Origin: Anthoceros angustus | Taxonomy: Eukaryota; Streptophyta; Anthocerotopsida; Anthocerotales; Anthocerotaceae | Direction of reading: 5' to 3' | DNA length: 64,000 bases | NCBI GenBank assembly: GCA_010909165.1 | Contig: MU008159.1 | Span: 1,674,001 to 1,738,000, forward strand | Shown: positions 23,723-34,792 of the stretch, piece after piece | Layout of the letters: each line of letters starts with the position of its first letter | Position numbering within the stretch: the stretch's first letter is position 1 | Notes under the pieces: generated by a model | What the model saw: the letters and a program-made list of their open reading frames with translations, nothing else | Told to the model about the DNA's origin: nothing | Databases searched by the model: none | Program-made: the position numbers and the translations under genes

Positions 23723-26700
23723 CTGCAATAAATTGGAACAAAATTTTTTTCCATAAAATTATATTATTAATAATTGAATAACCCATATTAAATACAAAAA
23801 AGAGAGTAGTATGCTTTACCTTGTAGTTGTCTTGCTTGTCCCATGTTTTGTCACATACTGATGTATACTTTTGTTGATCATAACGATCTGTAATGAGCTT
23901 TGAGCCGAAGAGAACATCTCTTTCTTCAATTCTAGAACTTCTTTCGAGGGATGGGATAGAAAATACTCTTTTTGCATAACTGTGTAAATTTTGTGTAAAG
24001 GAATCATTGTTAGGTAGAAAGCTAGAGGCACCGATGTACCTATCACCATCAAGAGAAGGTTCTGATGAATGGTGATATGACTCATAAATTGTGGGTAGTT
24101 TATATTGTGATTTTTTTAATAAACTAGGATCATACTTGAGTTTACATAAGGGAAAAACCTTAAGTAACTCACATGGATGAGGTAAAGAAGGATAACTAGG
24201 AATGAGAGGTGGTATAGAAAGTGAAAGATCAGACAGTATTAAGTTTTGATGTAGTTCAAATGGTAATGTGAAAGAAATTTCTACATAAAGTCGAAAAAAT
24301 TTCTCACATGTTCGGATCCTTTGTTCAAAGGACGGTAAATGTTCTATAAATGATGATGATAGATTTCCAACATTTGCAGTGGAGCTGTTCTGTATTGTGG
24401 ATGGAATTGTTGGCAAGGTTATAACACTTGGGTAGGTAGTAGAATTTAGGGAGCAATTTTTTATAACCAAAGTCTCCCTAGCTTTGTCACTCTTATTGGA
24501 AAAAAAAGCTCCAGGATTTTGTAACACATCTCGTGCAAATTCTTCTGTCTCAAGATAAGATTTCCTTGTTTTGGATTCGGCATTGCATGAATTCGGATCA
24601 TGACTTTTGGAAAGATTTAAGCATGTTCTCAAATTTGGAGCGTGAAAGGTAGAAGCTCCTACAACATATTTTTCCTCATCTTTGTCATTCTTGCTCATAG
24701 ATGATACCTTGGATGTATCATTTGTGTATAATATCGTTGCATTATCATGAACCTCAAGTGATATTTCAACTGTTTCACTAGTTGATTTAGTTGATTCAGT
24801 TTCTTGTGTTGTTTCATCACTAGATGATGATGATGCAGTATCAAGTTGTAATTCGGGTACTACATCGATTGCTTCCGAATACATCTCTTTCACTTTTGTA
24901 CTCATATGTGATATTGGTGCATGATATTCAAACCGACTTGAAAAAATTGAAACTTCCTTCTCCATGCTCCTTTTTATGAAAGTAGAAGCTACTTCATTGT
25001 CTTCTTTATCCAATATACAAACTTTTTCAAGTTTTTCCTCCTGAGTATCCTTTGCAATATTTCGGTGCAGAAATATTTTTTTCTCATCAAAATATAATCT
25101 TCTCCAACTGTTTTCACTTCTAGCTTTTGTAACTGGATATTCTTGTAAGGAAGAACTAAACAAATCAACAAATAAAATACTACTATTAATAATATTTTAG
25201 TAAAATTCATCATCCTAACATCACCTCTAGTTTATCATCTAGTCAACTTACAAGATCTACACAAGAAGTCAAAGCAATACGTTCTATGAAATGAAACACT
25301 TTGTACAAGCTTAGCATCCGGACACCATTTGCATATTGGCATTTGATATCATCCATAGGTCAATTCATACTTCCGTAATGGAAAGTACCTCAGTCTTGTG
25401 ATCGTTGGGTGAAAGAGATGCGTGCCATCCGTGGCTGTATGCAGTTGTGAGTCACTTTTGGACCGTTTTAAGGTGCTGAGGAAAGAATCCTTATGGTTTT
25501 CCTTTTCCATGTCTGCAAGCTGGCTTGGTGTTTGCTCCTCTTTACTCAACAGGGTCACATCTTGAGCCTCGGGCATGACTACCATGCCATTCTCTTGGTT
25601 TTCCCTCGTCACGTCTGCAAGCTGGCTTGGTGTTTGATTATCCGCCGTCTCGTCTGCAAGCTTCCTTGGTTTTGCGGCCTCTTTAGTCAGTTGAGGCACA
25701 TCCTCAGCCTCGTGCATGACTGCCATCTGACTTCGTCGATACCAATCACTAATCACTCGCAACAATCCAGCTCTCCTACTGCGGAGCCTGCTTTGTTTAT
25801 TCGCGGCCTGAGCTAACACTTTATCCTCCTCTAAAAGTTTTTTCAAACTTGCTAGTCGTTCGTCTCTCTCAGCTGCTGTCTCCATGGGCTCTGTGACCGG
25901 TGGATGGTTATCCGGCATGTAAGTGCCCGCGAAATTAGCAGAGGCCTCTTGTATCCCCGTCTGCTGTGCTTCAGCATGACATGGTCCCTGAAACTGAGGA
26001 TATTGGGGAATCTGCCCCACTGTTGTCGCGGCATTCTGAGTCTCCAGGGCGTTGTACCCATTTTGGCTGTACATGCCAGATGTGTAATACCCTGTACAGT
26101 GCGTTCAACCAACATAATGTTAGCCACTAGGGTACTTAGGACATGATAAGTTAAGTAAGACATACGACATAGCAGACTTCTCTGGAGTCTAAACTGATGA
26201 GAGTACTTCAATTCTGATCCACAGTGACAGGAAGTTACGGGCAGTCTAACAAGTCTCTTCAACATGGTCTCTTCACTCTCCGATAAGTTCATTTCTGCTC
26301 TGACATGATTGTGAGAGCAAAAGCATCAGCCTGCAGGTTTCTCCTCTTCTTCCTTGCATTCTTATTGATCCAACCTTGACGAGTACCTTGATGGTAATTT
26401 AGATTGAGGAGGGTAGATTCCCAAGATACATTTGTCGCTCACAAGGATTCACATCAAAGCAAAGAAAGTCTACATCCTTCACAGAGTCTACAGATGCAGA
26501 CGCTATGTTTGTAGGTACATTATCTTGGCAATTAATGTTCTTCTTCTCAAATTTCCCTTGCTATTTTGGCTCAAAGGGTTTCTGTCGGCTCCTGATGAGT
26601 GGTGTTTTTACTTAGTGCACACAACTTTATGAAGAATCGCAGCTACTGGTTGAGAACAGCCAGGTTTCCAAGATTTACCTGTGCCAACGTTTGACGACAT

Positions 26701-29700
26701 AGGAGGATAGCTGTAGCTGTTTGTGGTGCCTGGAGCTGGAGTTGGAGCAACGGAAGCAGATGGTGCTGGGAAGCTGCCAACTTGGTAGTTCGTAACTTGA
26801 GAGGGAATTTGATTGCCGGTGTTTATGGCACCTGCTGGCCAAGTTGCCCACGGCTGAGGTTGGGGAGCACCATTTGTAGAAGGTACTGGATAGCCGGGGG
26901 CTACAGAGCCTGTTTGCCAATTTGCCCATGGCTGAGGGTGGGGAGCACCATTTGTAGAAGGTGCTTGATAGCCAGGGGCTGCAGAGCCTTGTTGCCAATT
27001 TGCCCATGGCGGAGGTTGCGGAGCACCATTTGTGGAAGGTACTTGACAGCCGGGGGCTGCAGAGCCTGCCTGCCAATTTGCCCATGGCTGAGGTTGCGGA
27101 GCAATGGCCCCGTTGTTCTGAGGAGGTACTTGATAGCCGGGCGCCACAGAGCCTGTTTGCCAATTTGCCCATGGCTGAGGTTGCGGAGCAACGGCCCCGT
27201 TGTTCTGAGAAGCATACTGGGGACCACCAGCTTGGTAGTATGAAACCTGAGAAGGCATTTGATTGCCGGTGTGCGTGGGAGCTGGTTGCCAGTGTGCCCA
27301 TGGCTGAGGTTGCGGAGCAACGGCCCCGTTGTTCTGAGAAGCATACTGCAAAGCATTCCGAGCAGCTTCCGCTGAATTGCTGGAATTGGGTGCAACTGGC
27401 CACTGCTGCAGGAATTTCCACAGGCTCGACCTAATCAGGTCAGAAATGGCTCCCTTCTCTGAATCGTTGGAAGGCTGTGTCTGTTGGCCACCCTGAGATT
27501 GCTGCTGAAGCTGCGCTGCGAGATTTATGTTGTGTGAACTAGCCGGCTGAGGAGCATTGTTGGCCACAGTGTTTCCGCCATGCTGTGGGACACCACATGG
27601 AAGAGATTTATTGCCAGCAGGCCTGTCACCCATTTGGGCAGAGGGCGGATTCCGAGTGTTGGGAACCGAACCTGAAACGACCTGTGGATCGGGGCATGGT
27701 TGATTCCCGTCATATCCGTTCACACTTTTAACAACCACTGGCTTGGGGCCTGGTTGTCCAGCACCAGGGAGTGATGCACTCGTCTTGGCCATTTGTTGAT
27801 TAAGTGGATGGGAAACCACACTTGGAACACTCGGTGGCCGGGGTGTACATTGTGCAGGAGGCTCTGGTGCGGGGCGTGGAGGACCTCTATTTCCAGCAGA
27901 CATGTCTGTCGTCTGGGACCCAATCTGACAGCCCACATCTGCAGCACGCGGTCGATGGGAGCCATACTGTGGCGCCCCGCCACTGTCAGCTAACCTGTCT
28001 CTCAGTTCCACATTTCCTTCCGGTGGCCTAGGTCCAGATTGTGCAGCAGGCTGTGGTGGTGCAGCAGGTCGTGGTGGTGGCGGAGGTGGGGGTGGTGCAG
28101 CAGGTCGTGGTGGTGGAGGAGGTGGGGGTGGTGCAGCAGGTTGTGGCAGTGCAGCAGGCTGTGGTGGTGCAGCAGGTCGTGGTGGTGGCGGAGGTGGTGG
28201 TGCAGCAGGTAGTGGCGGTGCAGCAGGTCGTGGTGGTGCAGCAGGTTGCGGTGGTGCAGCGGGTGGGGGTGGTGCAGCAGGTGGTGGTGGTGCAGCAGGT
28301 TGTGGTGGTGCAGCAGGTTGTGGTGGTGCAGCAGGTTGTGGTGGTGCAGCAGGTTGTGGTGGTGCCGCAGGTTGTGGTGGTGCCGCAGGTTGTGGTGGTG
28401 CGGCAGGTCGTGGTGGTGCAGCAGGTTGTGGTGGTGCAGGAGGTTGTGGTGGTGCAGCAGGTTGTGGTGCATTGTCGGGAAGACCATTGCCAGCGAGCCT
28501 CTCCCTTAGGTTGGGGGGTTGTTGATTCGCTGTATGGCGCTCCATATGTGCAGGCAACGGTAGCTTTGGATCATATTGCACAGCAGAGGGTGGTGGCTTT
28601 GGCCCATCAAGTCCTGGTGTACTGCGTGGAAGAAGGTTGCTAGCAGGCCCATCCGCAATCTGGGGCCATGGTTGATTTCCAGCATGGCTGACCACATTTG
28701 TAGCAAACGCTGGCCGGGGTCCCAATTGTGTTGCAGTTTGTGGTGCACTGCCTGGATGAACGTTGCCAGCAGGCCTGTCGGGTATCGAGGCCTGTAGTTG
28801 ATTCCCACTACGGCAGTCCATATTTGCCGCAAATGGTGGCTGGGTGCCAAGTTGTGAGGCCGGTTGCTCAACGTTGCCAGCAGGCCCGTCTGCTGTCTGA
28901 CACCGTGGCTGATTCCCAGTATCGCAGCCCACGTTTGCAGCAAACGGTGGCTGGGGGCCACATTGTGAAGCAGGTTGCAGGGCATTGCCATCAGACCTGT
29001 CTCTCATCTGGGGCCATGTTTGATTCCTAGTCTGGCAGTCCACATTTGCAGCAAACAGTGTCTGGGGGCCACTTTGTGGAGCAGGTTGAACAACGCTGCC
29101 ATCAGACCTGTCTCTCATCTGGGGCCACGTTTGATTCCTAGTCTGGCAGTCCACATTTGCAGCAAACAGTGTCTGGGGGCCACTTTGTGGAGCAGGGTGA
29201 ACAACGTTGCCATCAGACCTGTCTCTCATCTGGGGCCACGTTGGATTCCCATTCTGGCAGTTCCCAGTTGCATCGAACGGTGGCTGGGGGCCACTTTGTA
29301 AGGCAGGCTGCGCAACGTTGCCATCAGACCGGTCTCTCATCTGGGGCCACATTTGATTCCCAGTCTGGCAGTTCCTATTTGCATCAAACGGTGGCTGGGG
29401 GCCAGATTGTGCAGTATGTTGTAGTGAGCCTGGAAGAACGTTGCCAGCAGACCTTTCTGGTATCTGAGGCCGTGTTTGATTCCCAGTCTGGCAGTTCCGA
29501 TTTGCATCAAACGGTGGCTGCGGGCCACATTGTCCGGTAATTCCTGGAAGGCCCTTGCAAGCAGGACTGTCTGTGATCTGGGGCCGTTGTTGATTACCAG
29601 TATGGCAGTCCACATTTGCAGCAAACGGTGGCTGGGGCCCAGATTGTGCGTTAGGTTGGGGTGCCCTCTTTGGAAAAACGTTGCCAGCAGGACTGTCTGT

Positions 29701-32700
29701 GATCTGGGGCCGTGGTTGATTCCCAGTATGGCAGTCCACATTTGCAGCAAACGGTAGCCGGAGGCCACATTGTGCGGGAGGTTGTGGTGGAATCCCTGGA
29801 AGAACATCAGCAGGCCTGTATCGCTTTAGGGGCCGTGATTGATGTCCATTCCCAGCATGGTAGTAGTCCACATTCGCAACAAGAGGCGGCTGGCGTCCAG
29901 ATTGTGGCAGTGCAGCAGGCTGTGGTGGTGCAGCAGGTCGTGGTGGTGGCGGAGGTGGTGGTGCAGCAGGTTGCGGTGGTGCAGCAGGTCGGTGGTGCAG
30001 CAGTGCAGCGGGTGGGGTGGTGCAGCAGGTGGTGGTGGTGCAGCAGGTGGTGGTGCAGCAGGTTGTGGTGGTGCAGCAGGTTGTGGTGGTGCAGCAGGTT
30101 GTGGTGGTGCCGCAGGTTGTGGTGGTGCCGCAGGTTGTGGTGGTGCGGCAGGTCGTGGTGGTGCAGGTTGTGGTGGTGCAGGAGGTTGTGGTGGTGCAGC
30201 AGGTTGTGGTGCATTGTCAGGAAGACCATTGCCAGCGAGCCTCTCCCTTAGGTTGGGGTTGTTGATTCGCTGTATGGCGCTCCATATGTGCAGGCAACGG
30301 TAGCTTTGGATCATATTGCACAGCAGAGGGTGGTGGCTTTGGCCCCATCAAGTCCTGGTGTACTGCGTGGAAGAACAGCAGGCCCATCCGCAATCTGGGG
30401 CCATGGTTGATTTCCAGCATGGCTGACCACATTTGTAGCAAACGCTGGCCGGGGTCCCAATTGTGTTGCAGTTTGTGCACTGCCTGGATGAACGTTGCCA
30501 GCAGGCCTGTCGGGTATCGAGGCCTGTAGTTGATTCCCACTACGGCAGTCCATATTTGCCGCAAATGGTGGCTGGGTGCCAAGTTGTGAGGCCGGTTGCT
30601 CAACGTTGCCAGCAGGCCCGTCTGCTGTCTGACACCGTGGCTGATTCCCAGTATCGCAGCCCACGTTTGCAGCAAACGGTGGCTGGGGCCACATTGTGAA
30701 GCAGGTTGCAGGGCATTGCCATCAGACCTGTCTCTCATCTGGGGCCATGTTTGATTCCTAGTCTGGCAGTCCACATTTGCAGCAAACAGTGTCTGGGGCC
30801 ACTTTGTGGAGCAGGTTGAACAACGCTGCCATCAGACCTGTCTCTCATCTGGGGCCACGTTTGATTCCTAGTCTGGCAGTCCACATTTGCAGCAAACAGT
30901 GTCTGGGGCCACTTTGTGGAGCAGGGTGAACAACGTTGCCATCAGACCTGTCTCTCATCTGGGGCCACGTTGGATTCCCATTCTGGCAGTTCCCAGTTGC
31001 ATCGAACGGTGGCTGGGGCCACTTTGTAAGGCAGGCTGCGCAACGTTGCCATCAGACCGGTCTCTCATCTACATTTGATTCCCAGTCTGGCAGTTCCTAT
31101 TTGCATCAAACGGTGGCTGGGGCCAGATTGTGCAGTATGTTGTAGTGAGCCTGGAAGAACGTTGCCAGCAGACCTTTCTGGTATCTGAGGCCGTGTTTGA
31201 TTCCCAGTCTGGCAGTTCCGATTTGCATCAAACGGTGGCTGCAGGCCACATTGTCCGGTAATTCCTGGAAGGCCCTTGCAAGCAGGACTGTCTGTGATCT
31301 GGGGCCGTTGTTGATTACCAGTATGGCAGTCCACATTTGCAGCAAACGGTGGCTGGGGCCCAGATTGTGCGTTAGGTTGGGGTGCCCTCTTTGGAAAAAC
31401 GTTGCCAGCAGGACTGTCTGTGATCTGGGGCCGTGGTTGATTCCCAGTATGGCAGTCCACATTTGCAGCAAACGGTAGCCGGAGGCCACATTGTGCGGGA
31501 GGTTGTGGTGGAATCCCTGGAAGAACATCAGCAGGCCTGTATCGCTTTAGGGGCCGTGATTGATGTCCATTCCCAGCATGGTAGTAGTCCACATTCGCAA
31601 CAAGAGGCGGCTGGCGTCCAGATTGTGCGGCAGGCTGTAGTGCACTACCAGGAGGCAAGTTACCCCCAAGCCTGTCTCTTATCTGGGTCCATCGTTGATT
31701 TTCATTCCCTGTATGGCTATCCAAATGTGTGGCAAGGGCTGGCTGGGAGCCAGATTGTGCGGCAGGTTGTGGTGCGCTGCCTAGAACAACGTTGCCAGCC
31801 GGCATGTCTCTCAGATGGGACCATGGTTCATTCCCAGCCTGACAGCTCACTGTTTCAGCGAACGATCGCTGGGGCCCGGAATGTTTAGACCCATCTCTCA
31901 TCTGGCCCCATGGTTGATTCCCAGTCCGCCAGTCCACATTTGAAGCAACTGGTGGCTGTGGGCCAGATTGTGCAGCAGGTTGTAGTCCACTGCCTGGAAG
32001 AAAATTGCCAGCAGGCCTGTCACGGGGTGGCCATGATCGATTCTCCTTGAGGGACTCCGCATGTGCAGCTGGGGGCGGTTGGGGTCCAGAGGGTGCGGCA
32101 GGTTGCGGTGCACTGCCTGGAATAACGTCACCATGCGGCTTCTTTCCCCTGTGGTGCCATGGTTGACTCCCGCTATAGCAATCCACATTTGAAGCACACG
32201 GTGGCTCCGGTGCAGCCTTCTGTAGTGCAGAGCTCGGAAGAACGTCGCCATCAAACCTGTCTCTCACAAGGGGCCATGCCTGATTTACAACTGGGCAGTC
32301 CACATTCGCAGCAGCTGGGGGCTGGGGGCCTGGCAGCCCAGCAGATAGTGGTGCACTGCGTGCAAGAGACCCATTGCTAGCAAACATGTCTGTCATCTGG
32401 GGACGTTGTCGTTTGCCAGTAAAGCCATCCACATCTCCAACACGCGGTGGCAGGGGGGCAGATGGTGCAACGGGCGGCGGTGCACCCAATGGACGACTTC
32501 TGCCCTCGCCTACAGGAATGGGGGGCCTCTTCAAGCGCCATTCCTGGGTGCTGGATGTGGACACGGGGTGCTGAGATTGTAAGCCACCTTGATGCCAGCT
32601 GGTAAAAATGTCAGCAGACACATTTGGCCGTCGCTTTGAAAAGCTCCCATGATCCTTCGTGTCAGGTTGGGAAGCGATCACTACACTTGTTTCAGGTGCA

Positions 32701-33518
32701 GTACCCTGGGCGGCGGGGTAACTGCCTGTCTCCTGAGAGTTCCATTTTCGTTTTGGAATCACGGATCGCTGTTGCGAATTCTGCATGATACCCGTTGATG
32801 AACGAATTCCAGTAATCCCACCTGAAGGAACACAGGCGATGATTAGCGACTCGAACAAGGGTATCCAAAACCGGGGAACGTGTGCTCATCCCAGCCTTGC
32901 ACAGTCAAGAAAACCACTCACACAGAGAAAATGGTGCCTCTTGGCCGATCCTTCCACTCCCAGCCCTAGCTCTCATCCACTAGTTCTAGACTGGTAGCTT
33001 ACTCTTAAGGAGAACAACACCTCTTCCAGACGCATGACAACACCATTCCATTCCTATGATACATGACAAACCCATCGTGTGAAAAGACTTCGACTTCTTT
33101 CCAAAATTGCCACACGGTTCAACCAAAACCAAATCATCATCGCTACAGCGCAAACAGCGGGTTCACCTTCCACGTCCATCTCAGCATCTGGGTTACACGG
33201 AGACGACAAAGGCCATTGATTTTGTCGTTGAGGCTTGCCCTGGGGCCGTTCCTCCTTGGCAACTTGGGAAAACATTGCTTCAAACCAAAGCTTTTTCCAC
33301 TGATAAAAATCATTGGCCTTCCGCAACTCATAGTCTTCGCTCGCACCACAGAGGAAGGCGAAGTCGGGGTTGCCCTTATGCTTCCCCATGGCCATCTCCT
33401 CAAACTGCGGCCCAAGCTTTGCTACAAAAGCAGCGAGGATGTCAATGTTCTTCAACGTCTTCGCATCCTTGGGTACCAGGGGAGGGGGCGGCAGCAAAGA
33501 AACAAAACTCTCCTCCAT
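23021..33518 (-). CDS. SURP-domain nuclear protein with Pro-rich repeats and CCCH-38/55-like C-terminal domain (5 exons; last exon not found)
   Basis: Exons at 33,518-33,167, 32,821-26,679, 26,091-25,389, 25,155-23,820 and 23,722-23,021 have GT-AG borders. Their codon phases match at every junction (1, 1, 2, 0), which is strong evidence for one gene. The protein starts with a SURP/SWAP domain (residues ~22-75), a fold of RNA-splicing factors. A long Pro/Gln-rich repeat region follows, then an Asn/Ser-rich part, and a C-terminal helical domain (FVKEILRPIWRDGKLSKEAFKSIVKRTVEKV) like the end of plant CCCH-38/55-type proteins. The likely role is nuclear RNA processing, by inference. The start ATG sits in CCACAATGGAGG. 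The frame ends at an open donor (CAA|GTAAGG), so a short terminal exon is missing. Exon 2 contains a frame-breaking 1.72 kb duplication. Confidence 0.72.
23820..25155 (-). CDS. host gene exon 4: Ser/Thr-rich linker
   Basis: About 445 residues with no known domain. It begins SSLQEYPVTKARSENSWRRLYF after a T-rich acceptor (TTTGTTTAG). It carries a Ser/Thr/Glu run (DTASSSSSDETTQETESTKS) and later a Pro-rich hydrophobic part (LSLSIPPLIPSYPSLPHPCELLKVFPLCKLKYDPSLL). Such YDPS and short Leu motifs are typical of disordered interaction regions. It ends CTACAAG|GTAAAG at a codon boundary. Intron 4 is only 97 nt (23,819-23,723), acceptor TTATTGCAG. Confidence 0.7.
25389..26091 (-). CDS. host gene exon 3
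   Basis: Starts after acceptor TGTACAG with YYTSGMYSQNGYNA. It has a Gln/Asn/Pro-rich stretch, then a charged helix (ETAAERDERLASLKKLLEEDKVLAQAA), a basic LRSRRAGLLRVISDWYRR segment and two similar ~33-residue repeats ending QTPSQLAD and a related PQLTKEA form. It ends at CTGAG|GTACTT. If that donor is not used, the frame runs 13 codons further to a stop at 25,349, which would end the gene here. The phase match with exon 4 favours splicing. Intron 3 is 25,388-25,156 (233 nt). Confidence 0.7.
26679..32821 (-). CDS. host gene exon 2: Pro/Gln/Asn-rich repeat region, with internal duplication
   Basis: Begins GITGIRSSTG, then a basic, nuclear-localisation-like part (VIPKRKWNSQ, EWRLKRPP). Next come about eight, then after the duplication about twelve, ~40-residue repeats of the type SGPQPPFAANVDCHTGNQ followed by RPQI.D..AGN. 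A PPQPAA array and a Trp-rich repeat region (PQPWANWQTGS units) follow. The frame is open from 32,821 to 31,065 and again from 29,871 to the donor ACAG|GTAAAT at 26,679. Between these lies a second copy (29,907-31,627) full of small deletions. Deleting that copy joins the two open parts in the same frame, giving a 4.42 kb exon. Intron 2 is 26,678-26,092. Confidence 0.75.
26720..27400 (-). repeat. Trp-rich 22-30 residue coding repeats
   Basis: Six to seven in-frame copies of NGAxxPQPWANWQxGSxAPGY with spacer VPSTNGA or YASQNNGAVA. Regular spacing and conserved Trp pairs suggest expansion by slippage under selection for the motif. Confidence 0.75.
28030..28475 (-). repeat. 18-bp minisatellite coding PPQPAA
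   Basis: Plus-strand GGTGGTGCAGCAGGTTGT units (minus strand: Pro-Pro-Gln-Pro-Ala-Ala), about 24 units with Arg/Leu/Pro variants at the Gln position. A damaged second copy lies at 29,907-30,215. Confidence 0.9.
28146..31627. repeat. 1.72-1.76 kb tandem duplication inside host gene exon 2
   Basis: 28,146-29,906 and 29,907-31,627 are near-identical, with TTGTG at both breakpoints. The first is open in frame. The second lacks about 40 bases net, spread over many sites: G5 runs become G4 (CTGGGGGCC to CTGGGGCC, six or more times), plus losses of a few bases, such as part of AAGAAGGTTGCTAGCAGG. Confidence 0.92.
33167..33518 (-). CDS. host gene exon 1: SURP domain
   Basis: Encodes about 117 residues. 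MEESFVSLLPPPPLVPKD precedes the SURP domain: LKNIDILAAFVAKLGPQFEE, then NPDFAFL and a YELRKANDFYQWKKLW helix, all standard positions of the family. The exon ends in GAAG|GTGAAC, leaving one base of a codon that is completed by exon 2. Intron 1 is 33,166-32,822 (345 nt) with acceptor TTCCTTCAG. Confidence 0.85.
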
Positions 33519-33603
33519 TGTGGAGGAAAAAGGAAGATACCTTGCCCGGACTTAATCCACCATATTATCAGCAAAGACCTGAGGGAGCATCATACATCAT
33601 TTG

Positions 33604-33660
33604 TTTATGGTTAGGGTTTATCTAATAGCACTTGCTCAATCAATCAATCAAACCCTAAAC
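33604..33660. promoter_or_regulatory. telo-box pair upstream of the SURP gene
   Basis: TTAGGGTTT at 33,611-33,619 and AAACCCTAAAC at 33,650-33,660 form an inverted pair about 95-140 bp upstream of the start ATG, separated by a (CAAT)n run. Telo-boxes are known in plant promoters of housekeeping and RNA-related genes. A role here is inferred from position only. Confidence 0.4.
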
Positions 33661-33664
33661 CGTA

Positions 33665-34011
33665 TAGTATTATCTACATTCTAACTTGAAGAATTCTATT
33701 ATAGTTTATTAAGAGCAGAACAAGATAAAATTAAATAATTTAAAATATATAAAAATAATCTCACAAGATTTTACTTATTTAATTTTAAATTATTATTAAA
33801 TACTAACTAGCAATCTTTATTTCAAATATATATAATTTATAAGTTATCAATTTAATATTATTTATATTACTATATTATATAAGTATAAATATATATCTAT
33901 ATTTCATCATATTTATTACTCATATATAAATTTTATTTATTTATTCTTGCACATCCATCATGCACCATATCACACATGTACATGATGTGAACTAAGTAAA
34001 ATAAACTCGCT
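33665..34011. other. AT-rich intergenic stretch
   Basis: Very AT-rich DNA with many TATATA and AATTTA runs and no ORF. It lies between two divergently placed genes (SURP gene leftward, 149-aa ORF rightward) and could contain both promoters; no specific element is defined. Confidence 0.6.
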
Positions 34012-34461
34012 ATGTCAACTCAATATGGTGAAATTCAACGTTGTGTGAACATGTTAGAAGCCGTTCATGATGCAAGCAAGGATGTCAAGACATATCGAAC
34101 CCATTGTCACAAAGTTGCAGAGGTTGTAACATTATACACAAATATTATTGTATCGGCAAATGATATTCTTCCTGATATGAATGATGACTTGAATTGTGGA
34201 GACCTTGTTCATCCATTAAACGACGTATTGGAGGATGCGTTATCATTGTTAAGAAAATGTGCTAATATGGGACCATTCCAAAAAATGGTGGATAATGGTG
34301 ATACCAAGAAGAGGCTAGAATTACTAGTTGGTGTACTTGAGAGAAGGTTTAGGGAGGTAGATAACTATATCAAACGCATAGGATTAGGAACATCACAAGA
34401 CAACAAAATTGTTAAGCCTGAACCTTCCACCAAAGAAAATATTACAACACAGGAACCTTGA
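34012..34461 (+). CDS. hypothetical 149-aa helical protein (possible MCAfunc/MLKL-type four-helix bundle)
   Basis: Single open frame starting MSTQYGEIQRCVNMLEAVHD, ending TTQEP. It appears all-helical: KVAEVVTLYTNIIVSANDIL, LVHPLNDVLEDALSLLRKCA, KKRLELLVGVLERRFREVDN, IKRIGLG. The spacing of helices, an xLxDALxLLxKC helix and the final REVDNYIKRIG recall the N-terminal four-helix bundles of plant MCA (MCAfunc) and MLKL-like or RPW8-like proteins. In those families the bundle is followed by another domain; here a stop comes right after a short Lys/Pro/Thr tail, so this is a free-standing bundle or a truncated gene. The upstream region is AT-rich. The family assignment is an unverified impression. 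Confidence 0.45.
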   Translation: MSTQYGEIQRCVNMLEAVHDASKDVKTYRTHCHKVAEVVTLYTNIIVSANDILPDMNDDLNCGDLVHPLNDVLEDALSLLRKCANMGPFQKMVDNGDTKKRLELLVGVLERRFREVDNYIKRIGLGTSQDNKIVKPEPSTKENITTQEP

Positions 34462-34792
34462 CTATGTATTGAGCTGCTAAAAACATGAAGCGGGTAGTGT
34501 GTTCTCCTTCTTTAACCAGCATAATTATAGGTATTTATCATTTTGACTCTAAATTATTTTTCTTGTTTTGTATGCATTCACATAATAACTTCGGTAATAT
34601 GTAAATTATTTCAATATGCAGATATATGTGAGAGGTGAAATTCTTGAATGTATGAGGTTGAAAATGATCAAACTTCTAGTTATCTATCGAAATAACTTGA
34701 ATCGCGATTGTGAAATATTTTCATATGTTGACCCTTTCCCTGACCCACTTATTTAAAGGCTTCTTACTTGGTCATGTTATTTTTATTCTGTC

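Noticed and set aside
28041-30303. Plus-strand Val/Gln- and Cys/Gly-rich ORFs opposite the SURP gene repeats
   Set aside because: They are antisense shadows of the PPQPAA and 40-residue repeats, whose minus-strand frame joins in phase to real exons.
32976-32992. CCACTAGTTCTAGA, resembling a cloning-vector polylinker
   Set aside because: Only 14 bases match, no further vector sequence adjoins, and it sits within a well-formed intron; chance is the simpler explanation.
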